From contig NZ_RZMZ01000004.1 of the NCBI RefSeq assembly GCF_003992675.1, positions 255,501-319,500 on the forward strand: 64,000 bases of DNA, read 5' to 3'. Within the stretch, counting starts at the first letter, position 1. Each line of letters opens with the position of its first letter. The stretch is from Flagellimonas marinaquae (lineage in GTDB: Bacteria > Bacteroidota > Bacteroidia > Flavobacteriales > Flavobacteriaceae). The notes beneath the pieces were generated by a model. The model was given only the letters and a program-made list of their open reading frames with translations. It was not told the origin of the DNA and ran no database searches. Below, piece after piece: positions 18,361 to 26,904 of this stretch. Made by a program: the position numbers and the translations under genes.

Positions 18361-19227
18361 ATGAAACGAACTCTATTTACAAAGGGGATATTTGCATTGG
18401 CCTTTGCACTGCTCACAACCACCTTTTACGCACAAGATAAATTTGGCGGACTTGCCCTCTATACGGTAAGGGACAACATGGGAAAAGATGCCAAAGGCAC
18501 GCTTCAAAAGGTGGCCGATGCAGGTTACGCCTATATAGAGGCGGCCGGTTACGATAATGGAAAATTTTATGGAATGGACCCTGTGGAGTTCAAGTCATAT
18601 TTAAAAAGTATAGGACTGACTCCTGTTAGCACCCATATGGGCGGGGTGACCTTGGAAAATGCAGACCAACAAATTGCCGATACCAAAGCAGCAGGTTTTA
18701 CTTATTTTACTGTTCCGGTACCTCCTATGGGCATGTTTACCTTTGATCGTGAAAGCAGAACCATGGGTATGAAAGGTACCATGGAGGATTTTGCCAACAT
18801 ACTTACCACTCTGGGTAAAAAATGTGAGGCGGCAGGATTGAAATTGTTGTATCACAATCATGATTTCGAATACAAAAACAATGAAGATGGGATTAAGCCC
18901 ATTGTTTATTTACTCGAAAATACAGATCCAAAATATGTCAATTTTCAGATGGATCTGTATTGGGTGACCAAGGCCGGTGCCGACCCAATAGCCTATTTTG
19001 AGAAATATCCCGGTAGGTTTAAACTTTGGCATGTTAAGGACATGGACGAAGAGGGAAAATTTGCTCCTGTAGGGGAGGGAACCATTGATTTTGGAAGAAT
19101 TTTGAAGGAGAAGGAAGCTTCGGGCATGAAAATGTATTTTGTAGAACAGGATATGACTTGGGGCAACGAACCATTGGAAGTCATCAAAATCAGCCATAAA
19201 GGATTGAAACAGATAGGTTTTCAATAG
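18361..19227 (+). CDS. Secreted sugar phosphate isomerase/epimerase-like protein
   Basis: A 288-residue protein with a signal peptide (cleavage near TTTFYAQ) and an AP-endonuclease-2/xylose-isomerase-like TIM barrel. Metal-ligand motifs typical of the family are visible: THMGG, LLYHNHDFEY, FQMDLYW, LWHVKDMDE and the final FVEQD. Members isomerise or epimerise sugars and inositols, and secreted versions are common in Bacteroidota next to carbohydrate genes. Here it is monocistronic: a terminator precedes it and the tRNA follows. Substrate unknown. Confidence 0.82.
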   Translation: MKRTLFTKGIFALAFALLTTTFYAQDKFGGLALYTVRDNMGKDAKGTLQKVADAGYAYIEAAGYDNGKFYGMDPVEFKSYLKSIGLTPVSTHMGGVTLENADQQIADTKAAGFTYFTVPVPPMGMFTFDRESRTMGMKGTMEDFANILTTLGKKCEAAGLKLLYHNHDFEYKNNEDGIKPIVYLLENTDPKYVNFQMDLYWVTKAGADPIAYFEKYPGRFKLWHVKDMDEEGKFAPVGEGTIDFGRILKEKEASGMKMYFVEQDMTWGNEPLEVIKISHKGLKQIGFQ

Positions 19228-19309
19228 AAAATGCTCCGTTGCATTTTGCAGACTTGCCATAAAAAGAGCAAGAATTCAAAAAAATATTTTTTACAACGGC
19301 TTACATTAG

Positions 19310-19317
19310 TATCTTTG
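19310..19317 (+). promoter_or_regulatory. TAnnTTTG -7 element of tRNA-Arg
   Basis: TATCTTTG matches the Bacteroidota primary sigma -7 consensus TAnnTTTG and lies 14 bp before the mature tRNA. A clear -33 TTG is not visible. Confidence 0.6.
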
Positions 19318-19331
19318 CACCCGCAAAGTTT

Positions 19332-19405
19332 GGTCGCGTAGCTCAGCTGGATAGAGCATCTGCCTTCTAAGCAGACGGTCGAAGGTTCGAATCCTTCCGC
19401 GATCA
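19332..19405 (+). tRNA. tRNA-Arg (anticodon TCT)
   Basis: A complete 74-nt cloverleaf: acceptor GGTCGCG with CGCGATC, D-arm GCTC/GAGC, anticodon stem TCTGC/GCAGA with loop CTTCTAA (anticodon TCT), T-arm GAAGG-TTCGAAT-CCTTC, discriminator A, and no encoded CCA. The gene is the integration target of the element that follows. Its 3' half from 19364 onward probably came from that element, since the displaced half is found at 38341-38386 with two compensated T-stem pairs. Confidence 0.95.
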
Positions 19406-19409
19406 CTAG
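19364..19409 (+). repeat. Left attachment site (46 bp, within tRNA-Arg)
   Basis: Runs from the anticodon loop through the acceptor end and CACTAG. It matches 38341-38386 at 42 of 46 positions; the first 17 bases (CTTCTAAGCAGACGGTC) are identical, so strand exchange probably happened there. Confidence 0.88.
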
Positions 19410-19415
19410 AAAAAT

Positions 19416-19446
19416 TAAGCCTTCACAGACGTGAGGGCTTTTTTTA
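19416..19446 (+). terminator. tRNA-Arg terminator
   Basis: AAGCCTTCAC pairs with GTGAGGGCTT (one G-T), followed by a T run. It lies about 10 bp after the tRNA and is presumably element-derived, replacing the terminator now at 38398-38433. Confidence 0.85.
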
Positions 19447-19456
19447 TTCCATTTGC

Positions 19457-19475
19457 CTGCAACATACCTGCAACA
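19457..19475 (+). repeat. Left arm repeat CTGCAACATACCTGCAACA
   Basis: Two CTGCAACA units with an 11-bp period. The same 19 bp with one change lies near the other end of the element (38207-38225) in the same orientation. Placement 48 bp inside the attachment site suits recombinase arm-type sites. Confidence 0.6.
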
Positions 19476-19494
19476 TTTTTCGTTTTTTTGAATT

Positions 19495-20349
19495 ATGAAT
19501 AGGGATGATAATAATCTTTATCTTTTTCCATTTAGGAAATTAAGTGTTTTTCTGCATCAACAACTCGATGTAGAGCTTAAGGTTTATTATAATGGTTATT
19601 TAAATGAACAGTTTGGTCATCGAATAAACAAAATAGATAGACATAACCATCAAATTTCTATTTTGAAGGATGAGTACTCTAATGGTGAGGATGAATACTT
19701 CATTATTACCTTTGAAAAAAAGATTCGCCCTCAAATACTTGAAATCATAAGGGATTCTATTCTGACCATTGAGAATGGTATTGATTATTGTCATGTCTCA
19801 AATCAGTCATTAGCTACATATTTGAACAGAATAAGGAAGGAATATTCGAAGCTGTATGATAATGCGCCCTTTGATAGGTATCCTTTTCTTCAATCTTATT
19901 TGGAAATATTGATGAATGAAATTGATTCATTTGATCCAAAAAACGACGAAACTTCAATATTAAGTATTTCCAATAGTTCTCTTTTTGAAGTGAAGGAAGG
20001 AGTTAAAATATCGATTTTTAAAGACCTTTATAGTGTTGCCATGGAACATGAAATATTTGTTGATGACTGCACTGAAAATAATTTTATAGAAGTCCTTACT
20101 CAAGAGACTACAAATACACTACAGTTCAATTGTGACAGCTCCCTGGCAATAACATTCCTCGAGGGAATTAAGGTCTTATATGAAAATTTCACTTCGGAAT
20201 CAATTGAAAAATCAAGAAATTTTTTGACAAAGACAGGAAAAATCTTATCGGCAACTAACTATTCAACTTCAAAAAATAGATTGAAGCCCAATTCAAAAAC
20301 AATGGATTTGTCGGATGAAATTTCTATTCTCTTATCTCATATTGATTGA
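19495..20349 (+). CDS. Hypothetical protein of the island
   Basis: A 284-residue protein rich in Ile, Asn and Asp, probably cytoplasmic: no signal peptide or membrane segment. I do not recognise a domain. Mixed helix and strand are likely (YFIITFEKKIRPQILEIIRDSI). Genes of similar size and composition often sit between the attachment site and the Xis-like gene in Bacteroidota islands, which suggests a link to element maintenance; this is inference. A short CACACTCTCAC-type simple repeat and no terminator lie between it and the next gene. Confidence 0.65.
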   Translation: MNRDDNNLYLFPFRKLSVFLHQQLDVELKVYYNGYLNEQFGHRINKIDRHNHQISILKDEYSNGEDEYFIITFEKKIRPQILEIIRDSILTIENGIDYCHVSNQSLATYLNRIRKEYSKLYDNAPFDRYPFLQSYLEILMNEIDSFDPKNDETSILSISNSSLFEVKEGVKISIFKDLYSVAMEHEIFVDDCTENNFIEVLTQETTNTLQFNCDSSLAITFLEGIKVLYENFTSESIEKSRNFLTKTGKILSATNYSTSKNRLKPNSKTMDLSDEISILLSHID

Positions 20350-20469
20350 CCTCGCACTATCACACTCTCACTCACACTCTCACACTTTTACATTTTTTTC
20401 CATCTAATCTTGCATCATTAATCCGATGTCCAAATTGAATGCTAGCAGGACATCATAAAATTTAATGTT

Positions 20470-20748
20470 ATGCAAAAACCGAACACAAAAACAAGTCTCG
20501 ACCGGTTGCAATTGATGGCCCAAAAGGAGATTTTGAGTTTTAGAGAGGCACTGCAATACATGGACGTATCGCAATCTTTTTTATACAAGTTGACTTCAAA
20601 AAAAGCAATTGAATTTACCAAGCCCAATGGCGGTAAAATATACTTCAGGAAGTCGGACTTGGATAATTGGATGCTACAGAACGAATCCGGTAGTGCCAGA
20701 GTTTTACAAACGGAGGTAATTAATCATTTAAAGAAAAACAAAAGATGA
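20470..20748 (+). CDS. Helix-turn-helix protein, Xis-like (HTH_17)
   Basis: A 92-residue DNA-binding protein of the MerR/excisionase-like HTH_17 type. [21 protein letters not shown] is the helix-turn-helix, and [13 protein letters not shown] is the characteristic wing and end. Such proteins act as recombination directionality factors or regulators of the recombinase and replication genes in Bacteroidota elements. Its stop overlaps the start of the following DUF5131 reading frame (ATGA), so the two are coupled. The role as excisionase is inferred from size and location. Confidence 0.8.
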   Translation: MQKPNTKTSLDRLQLMAQKEILSFREALQYMDVSQSFLYKLTSKKAIEFTKPNGGKIYFRKSDLDNWMLQNESGSARVLQTEVINHLKKNKR

Positions 20749-21517
20749 GAGAATCAAATATATCATGGACGGATTATACGTGGAATCCATGGATTGGTTG
20801 TAGGAAGGTATCTGCAGCATGTAAATTCTGCTATATGTACAGAACATTGGAAAGAAATGGAAGTAGCCCAGCACATGTCTTTAAAAACGTATCTCAATTC
20901 AATAAACCTTTATTCTTAAAATAGTTATGAAAATATTCACAGGTTCAATGACAGACTTTTTTATAGAAGAAGCTGATGAATGGAGGGATGATGCTTGGAG
21001 GATTATTAAAAGCTGTCCACAGCATGATTTTCAGATATTAACAAAGAGACCTGAACGTATACAACAATGCTTGCCCAAAGATTGGGGTAAAGAAAATTAT
21101 TCAAATGTATGGTTAGGTGTTACTGTAGAAAGTCAAGATGAAGTGTTTAGAATTCATGAATTGGCAAAGGTTAAATGTGAACTTAGGTGGGTTTCATTTG
21201 AACCATTATTAGGACCCATTTACTTATCAAATGATGAGCTAAATTCATTTCAATGGGCAGTTGTTGGTGGAGAATCAGGGAATCTTACAGGAAAATATCA
21301 ATTTAGAAAAACGGAATTGGAATGGTATTTATCATTGATGTATCAAATCAGGGAGTCGGGTACAGCATTGTTTTTTAAGCAGTTGGGTTCATGGTATCAT
21401 CATAATCAATTGAATTTGAAGGATTGGAAAGGCGAGAAATGGTGTCGAAATTTCCCCGATGTTTTTAAGGTTAGACAATTCCCTAGAAAATTGGAAGGAG
21501 GTGGTTATGGAATATAG
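20745..21517 (+). pseudogene. Phage Gp37/Gp68-like (DUF5131) gene split by a frameshift
   Basis: Two overlapping-in-function pieces make one DUF5131 protein. The first (20745-20924, 59 residues) has the N-terminal [16 protein letters not shown] and the three-cysteine motif C-x6-C-x2-C ending in FCYMY, then stops at TAG after FNKPLFLK. The second (20927-21517, 196 residues, shifted frame) continues with KIFTGSMTDFFIEEADEWR and QILTKRPERI, exactly where the family continues. Adding one A to the AAAA run at about 20918-20921 restores a single open frame. It could be a true pseudogene, a sequencing error at a homopolymer, or recoding. DUF5131 proteins are radical-SAM-like and of unknown function; the usual TcmP partner is not seen here. 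The 3' end overlaps the next gene by 11 bp. Confidence 0.8.
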
Positions 21518-22805
21518 TGGGATTAAGAATGAACTAATCCAACAGGAGGTATACGACAGTTTACCTCCTGTTTTAAAGGCCGTAACGGAGCCTTTTACTG
21601 GCAGGGAGAAAGACATTGTTTTACTGTCATCTCTTGGTGTATTGAGTGCATGTTTACCAAATGTTCATGGTCATTACGATGGAGATGTCGTATATCCAAA
21701 CTTTTATGTTCTCATCATTGCTCCTCCTGCTTCTGGCAAGGGAGTAATGAATTATTCGAGAGATTTGATAGAACCTATTCATCAGAAGATACTTATGGAT
21801 AGTAAAGCTCAAATCGCTGCTATAGAAGCGGAAAATAAGAAGAATGGAAGAAGTAAGGAGGGAGAGGTACAAGAAGTACCTGCATTGGAAGTTAAGATTG
21901 TTCCTGCCAACATCAGTACTGCTGAATTATACTCATTTCTTGGCTCTTCGAAGCATGGCATATTGATTATCGAGAGTGAAGCTGACACCATGGGCAATAT
22001 GCTTAAAAATGACTGGAGCAACTATTCTGATGTTATGAGAAAGGGATTTCATCATGAATCTATTTCATTAAGTAGGAAGATGGATCAGACATTTATAGAT
22101 GTGAAAGAACCAAGACTGTCGATGGTTATGAGTGGGACACCCGACCAATTGCAGCCAGTTGTTCAATCCAAGGGAAATGGCTTGTTCTCTAGGTTTCTTC
22201 TATACACATTTGATGAGCTACAAGGATTTAAAAATGTCTTTGATAGTAATTCTCGCGGTTATAAAGAAGCATTTAAGCAATCATCAAGATTTGTGATAGA
22301 GAGATATAGAAGGCTATTTGAATTGGAAAACTCGGTTGAGGTGGAATTAACGCGGGAACAGCAAGAAAGGATGTTGGAGAAGTTCTCTATTATTCACAAG
22401 GATATTATTGAGAATCATCCCAATTCTTTTTTGCCCAATCTTAATCGACATGGACTTATTCTTTTCCGTCTATGTATGATCTTGACGTCTCTGAGGGAGC
22501 AAGATTTCAGTTCAGACTCATGGGTTTGCTCTGAAGAAGATTTCGATTGTGCATTGAAGATTATCACTAAGGTACTTCAACATGCTTTGATTGTTCACAA
22601 CACAATTGATGAAGGGGGATTGTCCAAGGCGGATGACGACTTCTTATTTGGACTGGGAATCCAGTTTACTAGACAGAAAGCCATAGAGTATGGCGAAAAG
22701 TTAGGTGTCCCCCAAAGAACGGTTGATGACAAGCTAGTTCAATGGAGAAAAAAGAAGGTTGTGAAGAAAATAAGTCATGGGCTTTATAAGCGAACAACCA
22801 ATTGA
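21507..22805 (+). CDS. DUF3987 primase/helicase-like protein
   Basis: A 432-residue DUF3987 protein, widespread in Bacteroidota mobile elements and probably a replication ATPase. Walker A reads APPASGKG at about residues 72-79; LIIESEADTMGNML is the likely Walker B region; and FSRFLLYTFDE is a family signature. The C-terminus has a winged-helix-like end (GVPQRTVDDKLVQWRKKKVVKK). The ATG at 21507 is chosen over an in-frame ATG at 21459, because a strong GGAGGT lies 6 bases before it and the longer form intrudes into the DUF5131 gene. A hairpin terminator follows at 22849-22876. Confidence 0.85.
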   Translation: MEYSGIKNELIQQEVYDSLPPVLKAVTEPFTGREKDIVLLSSLGVLSACLPNVHGHYDGDVVYPNFYVLIIAPPASGKGVMNYSRDLIEPIHQKILMDSKAQIAAIEAENKKNGRSKEGEVQEVPALEVKIVPANISTAELYSFLGSSKHGILIIESEADTMGNMLKNDWSNYSDVMRKGFHHESISLSRKMDQTFIDVKEPRLSMVMSGTPDQLQPVVQSKGNGLFSRFLLYTFDELQGFKNVFDSNSRGYKEAFKQSSRFVIERYRRLFELENSVEVELTREQQERMLEKFSIIHKDIIENHPNSFLPNLNRHGLILFRLCMILTSLREQDFSSDSWVCSEEDFDCALKIITKVLQHALIVHNTIDEGGLSKADDDFLFGLGIQFTRQKAIEYGEKLGVPQRTVDDKLVQWRKKKVVKKISHGLYKRTTN

Positions 22806-22820
22806 AATGTAAGTATGTAA

Positions 22821-22846
22821 TTTCTGCAGTTTCTGCAGTTTCAATT
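22821..22846 (-). repeat. CTGCAGAAA inverted-repeat copy upstream of the recombinase gene
   Basis: Read on the minus strand, this is GAATTGAAACTGCAGAAACT and onward, with two CTGCAGAAA units. A near-identical block lies in the opposite orientation near the right end (38141-38172). It sits between the DUF3987 gene and the recombinase gene. Confidence 0.65.
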
Positions 22847-22848
22847 CA

Positions 22849-22876
22849 AACTGCCCCATATTTCTGTGGGGCAGTT
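22849..22876 (+). terminator. Hairpin after DUF3987 gene
   Basis: AACTGCCCCA pairs perfectly with TGGGGCAGTT around an 8-base loop, 43 bp after the stop. The following sequence is AT-rich, with few consecutive Ts. Confidence 0.75.
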
Positions 22877-22895
22877 ATTCAAAAACTTTTAAAAC

Positions 22896-24110
22896 ATGAT
22901 TAAGGCTACAGTTAAAATAATACTTGACGGGAAACCTATGTCTGATGGAAGGCATGCGGTATGCCTAAGAATAATTAAAAATCGAAAGAAGAAGATAATC
23001 AGCCTTGGATTAAAATGCGAGAGACATCATTTTTTTAACGAGCGGTTCACAAAACAACATCCAGACTTTCAAGTGGAGAATGAAGTTCTATTGAATATGA
23101 AGTCGAGAGCGTTAAGAATAATCAGGGAGTATCAAATTGAAGGAGAGGACTTTTCTCTTCGCGATTTTGAGCAGCGTTTTAGGCCAGAACAAGATAGTTC
23201 TGATATTACAGTTCATTCGTTCTGGACTGAGAAAATAAAGGATCTTGAAATAGCTGGTTCTGCAGGAAATGCGAGGGCATATCGTGATGTCAAGAATTCC
23301 TTCTTTAAGTTTGAGACGAACACTCTACTTCGTTTTAAAGAACTTACCCCGGCTTTATTGGACAAGTATGAAACGTATCTACGCTCAAAGAATAACGCTA
23401 ACGGTGGTATATCCTTGAAAATGCGAACGATAAGAGCGCTGTTCAACAGTGCAATTGCAAAGGATGTGATTTCTATTGAGTACTACCCATTTAAAGCGTA
23501 CAAAATATCTAGATTGAAAAGCGAGCCTGAGAAACGTGCATTGAACTTGAAGGAACTTTCACTTTTCAAAGAATTGGATACCAACGAGAATCCTCATCTT
23601 ATTGATGCGAAAAACTATTTCCTTTTCAGCTTTTACACAAGAGGTATGAACTATATGGATATGCTGAAACTAAGATGGGACGATATTCGGAACGATCGGA
23701 TAGTATATACAAGGTCCAAAACAGGTAAGCGTTTTGTGATTAAAGTTCTGCAACCTGTACAGGAGATTTTAGATTATTATAAAACCCTCCCTAATAACAC
23801 TGGCTACGTGTTTCCTCTATTGCTAAAAGAGAACATGACAGCAATGCAGATAGAACACAGAAAAGATAAAACGTTAAAGAAGTACAACCGTGACTTGAAA
23901 GAAATAGCAAATACTCAAGGAATCAATACAAAAATAACAAGCTATGTTGCAAGACATTCGTATGCAACATTCCTGAAAGAAAAAAATGTTTCTACAGACA
24001 AGATATCTGAGTCAATGGGACATGCAAATTTGCAAGTTACCATGAACTATTTGAAGAGTTTTAGTAATGACGATATCGATGATGCAAACGATAAACTTTT
24101 AGAACTATGA
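22896..24110 (+). CDS. int: Tyrosine recombinase (integrase)
   Basis: A 404-residue site-specific recombinase of the Bacteroidota type. It has an N-terminal arm-binding domain (about residues 1-95), a SAM-like core-binding domain (about 105-200) and a catalytic domain. Catalytic residues visible: R249 (FYTRGMNYMDML), K275/K278 region, the HxxR box as YVAR (R353, with Tyr replacing His, common in this group), H376 (MGH) and Tyr385 (TMNYL). It should integrate and excise the element at tRNA-Arg. It lies 3.5 kb inside the left end, not at the edge. Its stop overlaps the next gene's start by 4 bp. Confidence 0.93.
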   Translation: MIKATVKIILDGKPMSDGRHAVCLRIIKNRKKKIISLGLKCERHHFFNERFTKQHPDFQVENEVLLNMKSRALRIIREYQIEGEDFSLRDFEQRFRPEQDSSDITVHSFWTEKIKDLEIAGSAGNARAYRDVKNSFFKFETNTLLRFKELTPALLDKYETYLRSKNNANGGISLKMRTIRALFNSAIAKDVISIEYYPFKAYKISRLKSEPEKRALNLKELSLFKELDTNENPHLIDAKNYFLFSFYTRGMNYMDMLKLRWDDIRNDRIVYTRSKTGKRFVIKVLQPVQEILDYYKTLPNNTGYVFPLLLKENMTAMQIEHRKDKTLKKYNRDLKEIANTQGINTKITSYVARHSYATFLKEKNVSTDKISESMGHANLQVTMNYLKSFSNDDIDDANDKLLEL

Positions 24111-24385
24111 AAAACAACATATTTGGCAGTAACCTTAATCCTGAAGACATGATAGGTAACATGAAGTACTATAATTTCTCTGAAGCTGCAAGTAAGCTCA
24201 ACGTTGAGGGGGTTGGAAGGAACACTTTATTAAAAATTATGCGTGAAAAAGGAATCTTCGACAGATTTAATGTGCCGACACCCGAATGGGAGCACCACCC
24301 ATTTTTTAAGAATGTTGAGAATAAACATTTGACTCCATTAATTTCAGAGCATGGTATTAATTATATCAGGAGAAATTTCTTCTAA
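24107..24385 (+). CDS. KilAC/antirepressor-like small DNA-binding protein
   Basis: A 92-residue protein resembling the C-terminal domain of phage antirepressors (KilAC). The pattern FSEAASKLNVEGVGRNTLL is a helix-turn-helix core, and LKIMREKGIF then aromatic residues follow as in the family. It overlaps the recombinase gene by 4 bp (ATGA), so it is translated with it and may regulate element genes. A perfect terminator hairpin closes this transcript at 24410-24440. Family match is by eye; function is inferred. Confidence 0.7.
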   Translation: MKNNIFGSNLNPEDMIGNMKYYNFSEAASKLNVEGVGRNTLLKIMREKGIFDRFNVPTPEWEHHPFFKNVENKHLTPLISEHGINYIRRNFF

Positions 24386-24409
24386 ATTTTAGTGACGGAG
24401 AGCGTTTAA

Positions 24410-24440
24410 GGCCAACTCAGCGATGAGTTGGCCTTTTTTT
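24410..24440 (+). terminator. Rho-independent terminator
   Basis: GGCCAACTCA and TGAGTTGGCC form a perfect 10-bp stem with a 4-base loop and a 7-T tail, 24 bp after the KilAC-like gene. Confidence 0.93.
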
Positions 24441-24478
24441 ATGACCAACAATTAATAAACAATAGTAAATCAAATATT

Positions 24479-25348
24479 ATGCAATTAAAACAAAGTAAAA
24501 GAGAGAACGTAAAACTACGTTTGGGAATTTCCGGGCCAAGTGGGTTCGGAAAGACATATAGTGCCTTACAGCTTGCGTATGGACTTACTGGGGACTGGAC
24601 CAAGATTGGTGTCATAGATACCGAAAACTCGTCTGTATCGCTTTATTCACACCTCGGTACATTCAATGTCCTTGACCTTTACCATCCTTATTCACCTGAG
24701 CGTTACATAGAAGCTATCGGCGTTTGTGAGGAAGCTGGAATGGAGGTCGTAATAATTGATTCCATTACTCATGAATGGAACGGAACAGGAGGATGCTTGC
24801 AGATACACGAACAGTTGGGTGGCAGGTTTCAAGATTGGGCCAAGGTCACACCAAGGCACCAAGCTTTCATTGATAAGATTCTTTCTTCCAAATGCCACGT
24901 TCTAACAACAACTAGGCGGAAGGTTGATTATTCCTTGGATATGGCGGGGAACGGCAGGGCAAAAGTAGTGAAGCATGGTACCAAGGAAATTACCCGAGAA
25001 GGGTTTGAGTACGAGTTGACCGTCAATTTTGAATTGGTAAATGATCAACATCTTGCGAAAGTATCAAAAGACCGTACTGGACTGTTCAATGGCAAACCAG
25101 AATTTGTGATTAATTCCGCAACAGGAAAAAAACTACTGCAATGGTGTCGTATCGAACCTTTACCATCAAAGAGTATAAATACAAGAATCAAGGAGTGCCT
25201 TTCTGTTTCGGAGTTAATGGATTTGTATAAAAAACATCCCAACCACCAGAAGTCTCATCAAGCACAGTTCAGTCAAAGGAAGTCTGAGCTGGAGCAATTG
25301 TCCAACCCAAATAACTTTAGCCAAAATGGAACTAGTGTCAACCAATAG
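24479..25348 (+). CDS. RecA-like AAA ATPase (phage nucleotide-binding, AAA_24-like)
   Basis: A 289-residue ATPase. Walker A is GPSGFGKT at residues 19-26 and Walker B VVIIDS at about 90-95, followed by ITHEWNG. This is the pattern of phage-type nucleotide-binding proteins thought to work in recombination or replication, often paired with a DUF3871 protein. The ATG at 24479 is preferred: the longer open frame begins with TTG at 24428, inside the preceding terminator. The C-terminal 60 residues are polar (HQAQFSQRKSELEQL). The next gene overlaps its end by 23 bp. Confidence 0.85.
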   Translation: MQLKQSKRENVKLRLGISGPSGFGKTYSALQLAYGLTGDWTKIGVIDTENSSVSLYSHLGTFNVLDLYHPYSPERYIEAIGVCEEAGMEVVIIDSITHEWNGTGGCLQIHEQLGGRFQDWAKVTPRHQAFIDKILSSKCHVLTTTRRKVDYSLDMAGNGRAKVVKHGTKEITREGFEYELTVNFELVNDQHLAKVSKDRTGLFNGKPEFVINSATGKKLLQWCRIEPLPSKSINTRIKECLSVSELMDLYKKHPNHQKSHQAQFSQRKSELEQLSNPNNFSQNGTSVNQ

Positions 25349-26351
25349 ACGAACCCGAACCGAGTCATCCGATAATTCCAACGAATCAGTTGAGTTAATA
25401 GGTGTAGAGGTACAGGGCGATAGCCTGCAATATCAGCAGAAGCCATTCATTGAGGCCAATACACAGGAAGTCTCCATGTTGGAATTGAAGAACGATTGCA
25501 TCATACCAGTATTTTCTAAGGACAATGAACGTACAATCTCTCACCAAGAGTTTATCGAAGCGGCACAGGACAGTATTTGTTCAGTGTATTCGCAGCACAG
25601 TATCCATGCTCCTGAAATCAGGGTAAGTCATCAGATAAAGGGTAGAACTCCTGATGCCATCCATAAACCAGCCAAGGAATTGCTTGACCATGAGAGAACG
25701 CAGTATTTTGAACGAATGGCGTTCATCATACGGATTCCTTCCATTGTAGAGACAGTGAACGGAAATCAGTTATCATTGATAGTTGGGGGAGTGCGTGCCT
25801 ATAACCATGAGAACCTATATTCCAAAAAGAGCATGGAACGGTTTAAGTTCTTCATAGGGTTTCAGAACATGGTTTGCTGTAACCTTTGTGTATCAACAGA
25901 TGGTTTTAAATCGGAGGTTAGGGTAGGTAGTTATGCTGAACTAAAGAGCAGTATGGTGGAACTTATCCAATCCTATCAAATGGAGCAACACTTATTGGCA
26001 ATGCAGGAGTTTCCGAATTATGGTCTCTCTGAGTCACAATTTGCCCAACTGATAGGGAAATGCAGGCTTTATAATTATTTGCCTAAAGGTACTCGACAAG
26101 GACTTCCAGATTTGTTGCTCAATGATGGTCAAATAAGTTCAATGGCCAAGGACTATTATCTCGACGAGTCTTTTTGTAGGGGAGAGGATGGGAATATCAA
26201 CCTTTGGAATGTATTTAATCTATTCACATCAGCAAATAAGTCATCTTACATAGATACGTTTCTTGATAGGAATACCAATGCATTCAATTTTACACTCGGC
26301 TTAAAAGAAGCCATAAGTGGTAATTCAAACTACTCTTGGTTTTTGAGTTGA
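25326..26351 (+). CDS. DUF3871 family protein
   Basis: A 341-residue protein of the DUF3871 family, known almost only from Bacteroidota mobile elements and usually next to the AAA ATPase seen here. Features include IHAPEIRVSHQIKGRTPDAI, the FERMAFIIRIPSI block and the conserved LYNYLPKGTRQGLP near residue 255. The N-terminal 60 residues are polar and probably disordered. It overlaps the ATPase gene by 23 bp, implying coupled translation, and is followed by a strong terminator. Biochemical role unknown; partnership with the ATPase is inferred from synteny. Confidence 0.82.
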   Translation: MELVSTNRRTRTESSDNSNESVELIGVEVQGDSLQYQQKPFIEANTQEVSMLELKNDCIIPVFSKDNERTISHQEFIEAAQDSICSVYSQHSIHAPEIRVSHQIKGRTPDAIHKPAKELLDHERTQYFERMAFIIRIPSIVETVNGNQLSLIVGGVRAYNHENLYSKKSMERFKFFIGFQNMVCCNLCVSTDGFKSEVRVGSYAELKSSMVELIQSYQMEQHLLAMQEFPNYGLSESQFAQLIGKCRLYNYLPKGTRQGLPDLLLNDGQISSMAKDYYLDESFCRGEDGNINLWNVFNLFTSANKSSYIDTFLDRNTNAFNFTLGLKEAISGNSNYSWFLS

Positions 26352-26357
26352 TGATTG

Positions 26358-26395
26358 GGCCACCTGAAACATGGTGGCCTTTCATCTTTTTTTTT
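26358..26395 (+). terminator. Rho-independent terminator after DUF3871
   Basis: GGCCACC and GGTGGCC pair around an 8-base loop, and a nine-T run follows a short gap. It starts 7 bp after the stop codon. Confidence 0.9.
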
Positions 26396-26460
26396 GACAT
26401 TTATAGGTGCAATAATATCTTGATTTCTCGGTTGTTCTATAACCATTTAACTTCAATCAC

Positions 26461-26901
26461 ATGACAATACAGTTTTCTGCCGTACACAATACTTTTTATA
26501 AAGATTTTGAAGTTTGGCGCAAGGATAGCGAAAAAGATGGATTGCCCATAAGTGGGGTTTATAAACTGGTGGCTGATAAACCCATTGGCAGATTACTTGG
26601 GGACGATAACGATGGGGTCTTATACATAGGCAAAGGTGTTATACTTTCTACTGCCAGTAGGGTTGGAAAGTTCATTAATGCTCTAAATAATACCGAGTCT
26701 AGACATAATGGCGGGGTTAGATTGAACGCACCAAATATTTTGAATAAATTTCCAATTGAGAATTTAAAAGTTGAAATAACGTTAACTGAAAGCCCTGAAG
26801 AATTGGAAAGTAATTTACTGCATCAGTACAATGAAGAGTTTGGGGAAATGCCTCCATTTAATAGGAGGATGGAATTCGTAAAGAAGGCCACATCTTTATA
26901 A
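26461..26901 (+). CDS. GIY-YIG nuclease-like protein
   Basis: A 146-residue protein with a GIY-YIG core. GVY is at residues 32-34 and YIG at 55-57 (LYIGKG), the expected Arg follows in STASRVGKF, and candidate acidic and Asn residues lie in ELESNLLHQYNEEFG and PPFNRR. The domain fills the protein, with no extra DNA-binding module. It lies just before, and convergent with, the restriction operon (4 bp from the membrane-protein gene). It may be an independent defence nuclease or an accessory of the island; the target is not predictable. Confidence 0.72.
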   Translation: MTIQFSAVHNTFYKDFEVWRKDSEKDGLPISGVYKLVADKPIGRLLGDDNDGVLYIGKGVILSTASRVGKFINALNNTESRHNGGVRLNAPNILNKFPIENLKVEITLTESPEELESNLLHQYNEEFGEMPPFNRRMEFVKKATSL

Positions 26902-26904
26902 TGT

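Noticed and set aside
20350..20400. CACACTCTCAC-type repeats as a regulatory array
   Set aside because: Short, imperfect simple-sequence repeat with no symmetry or counterpart elsewhere in the window.
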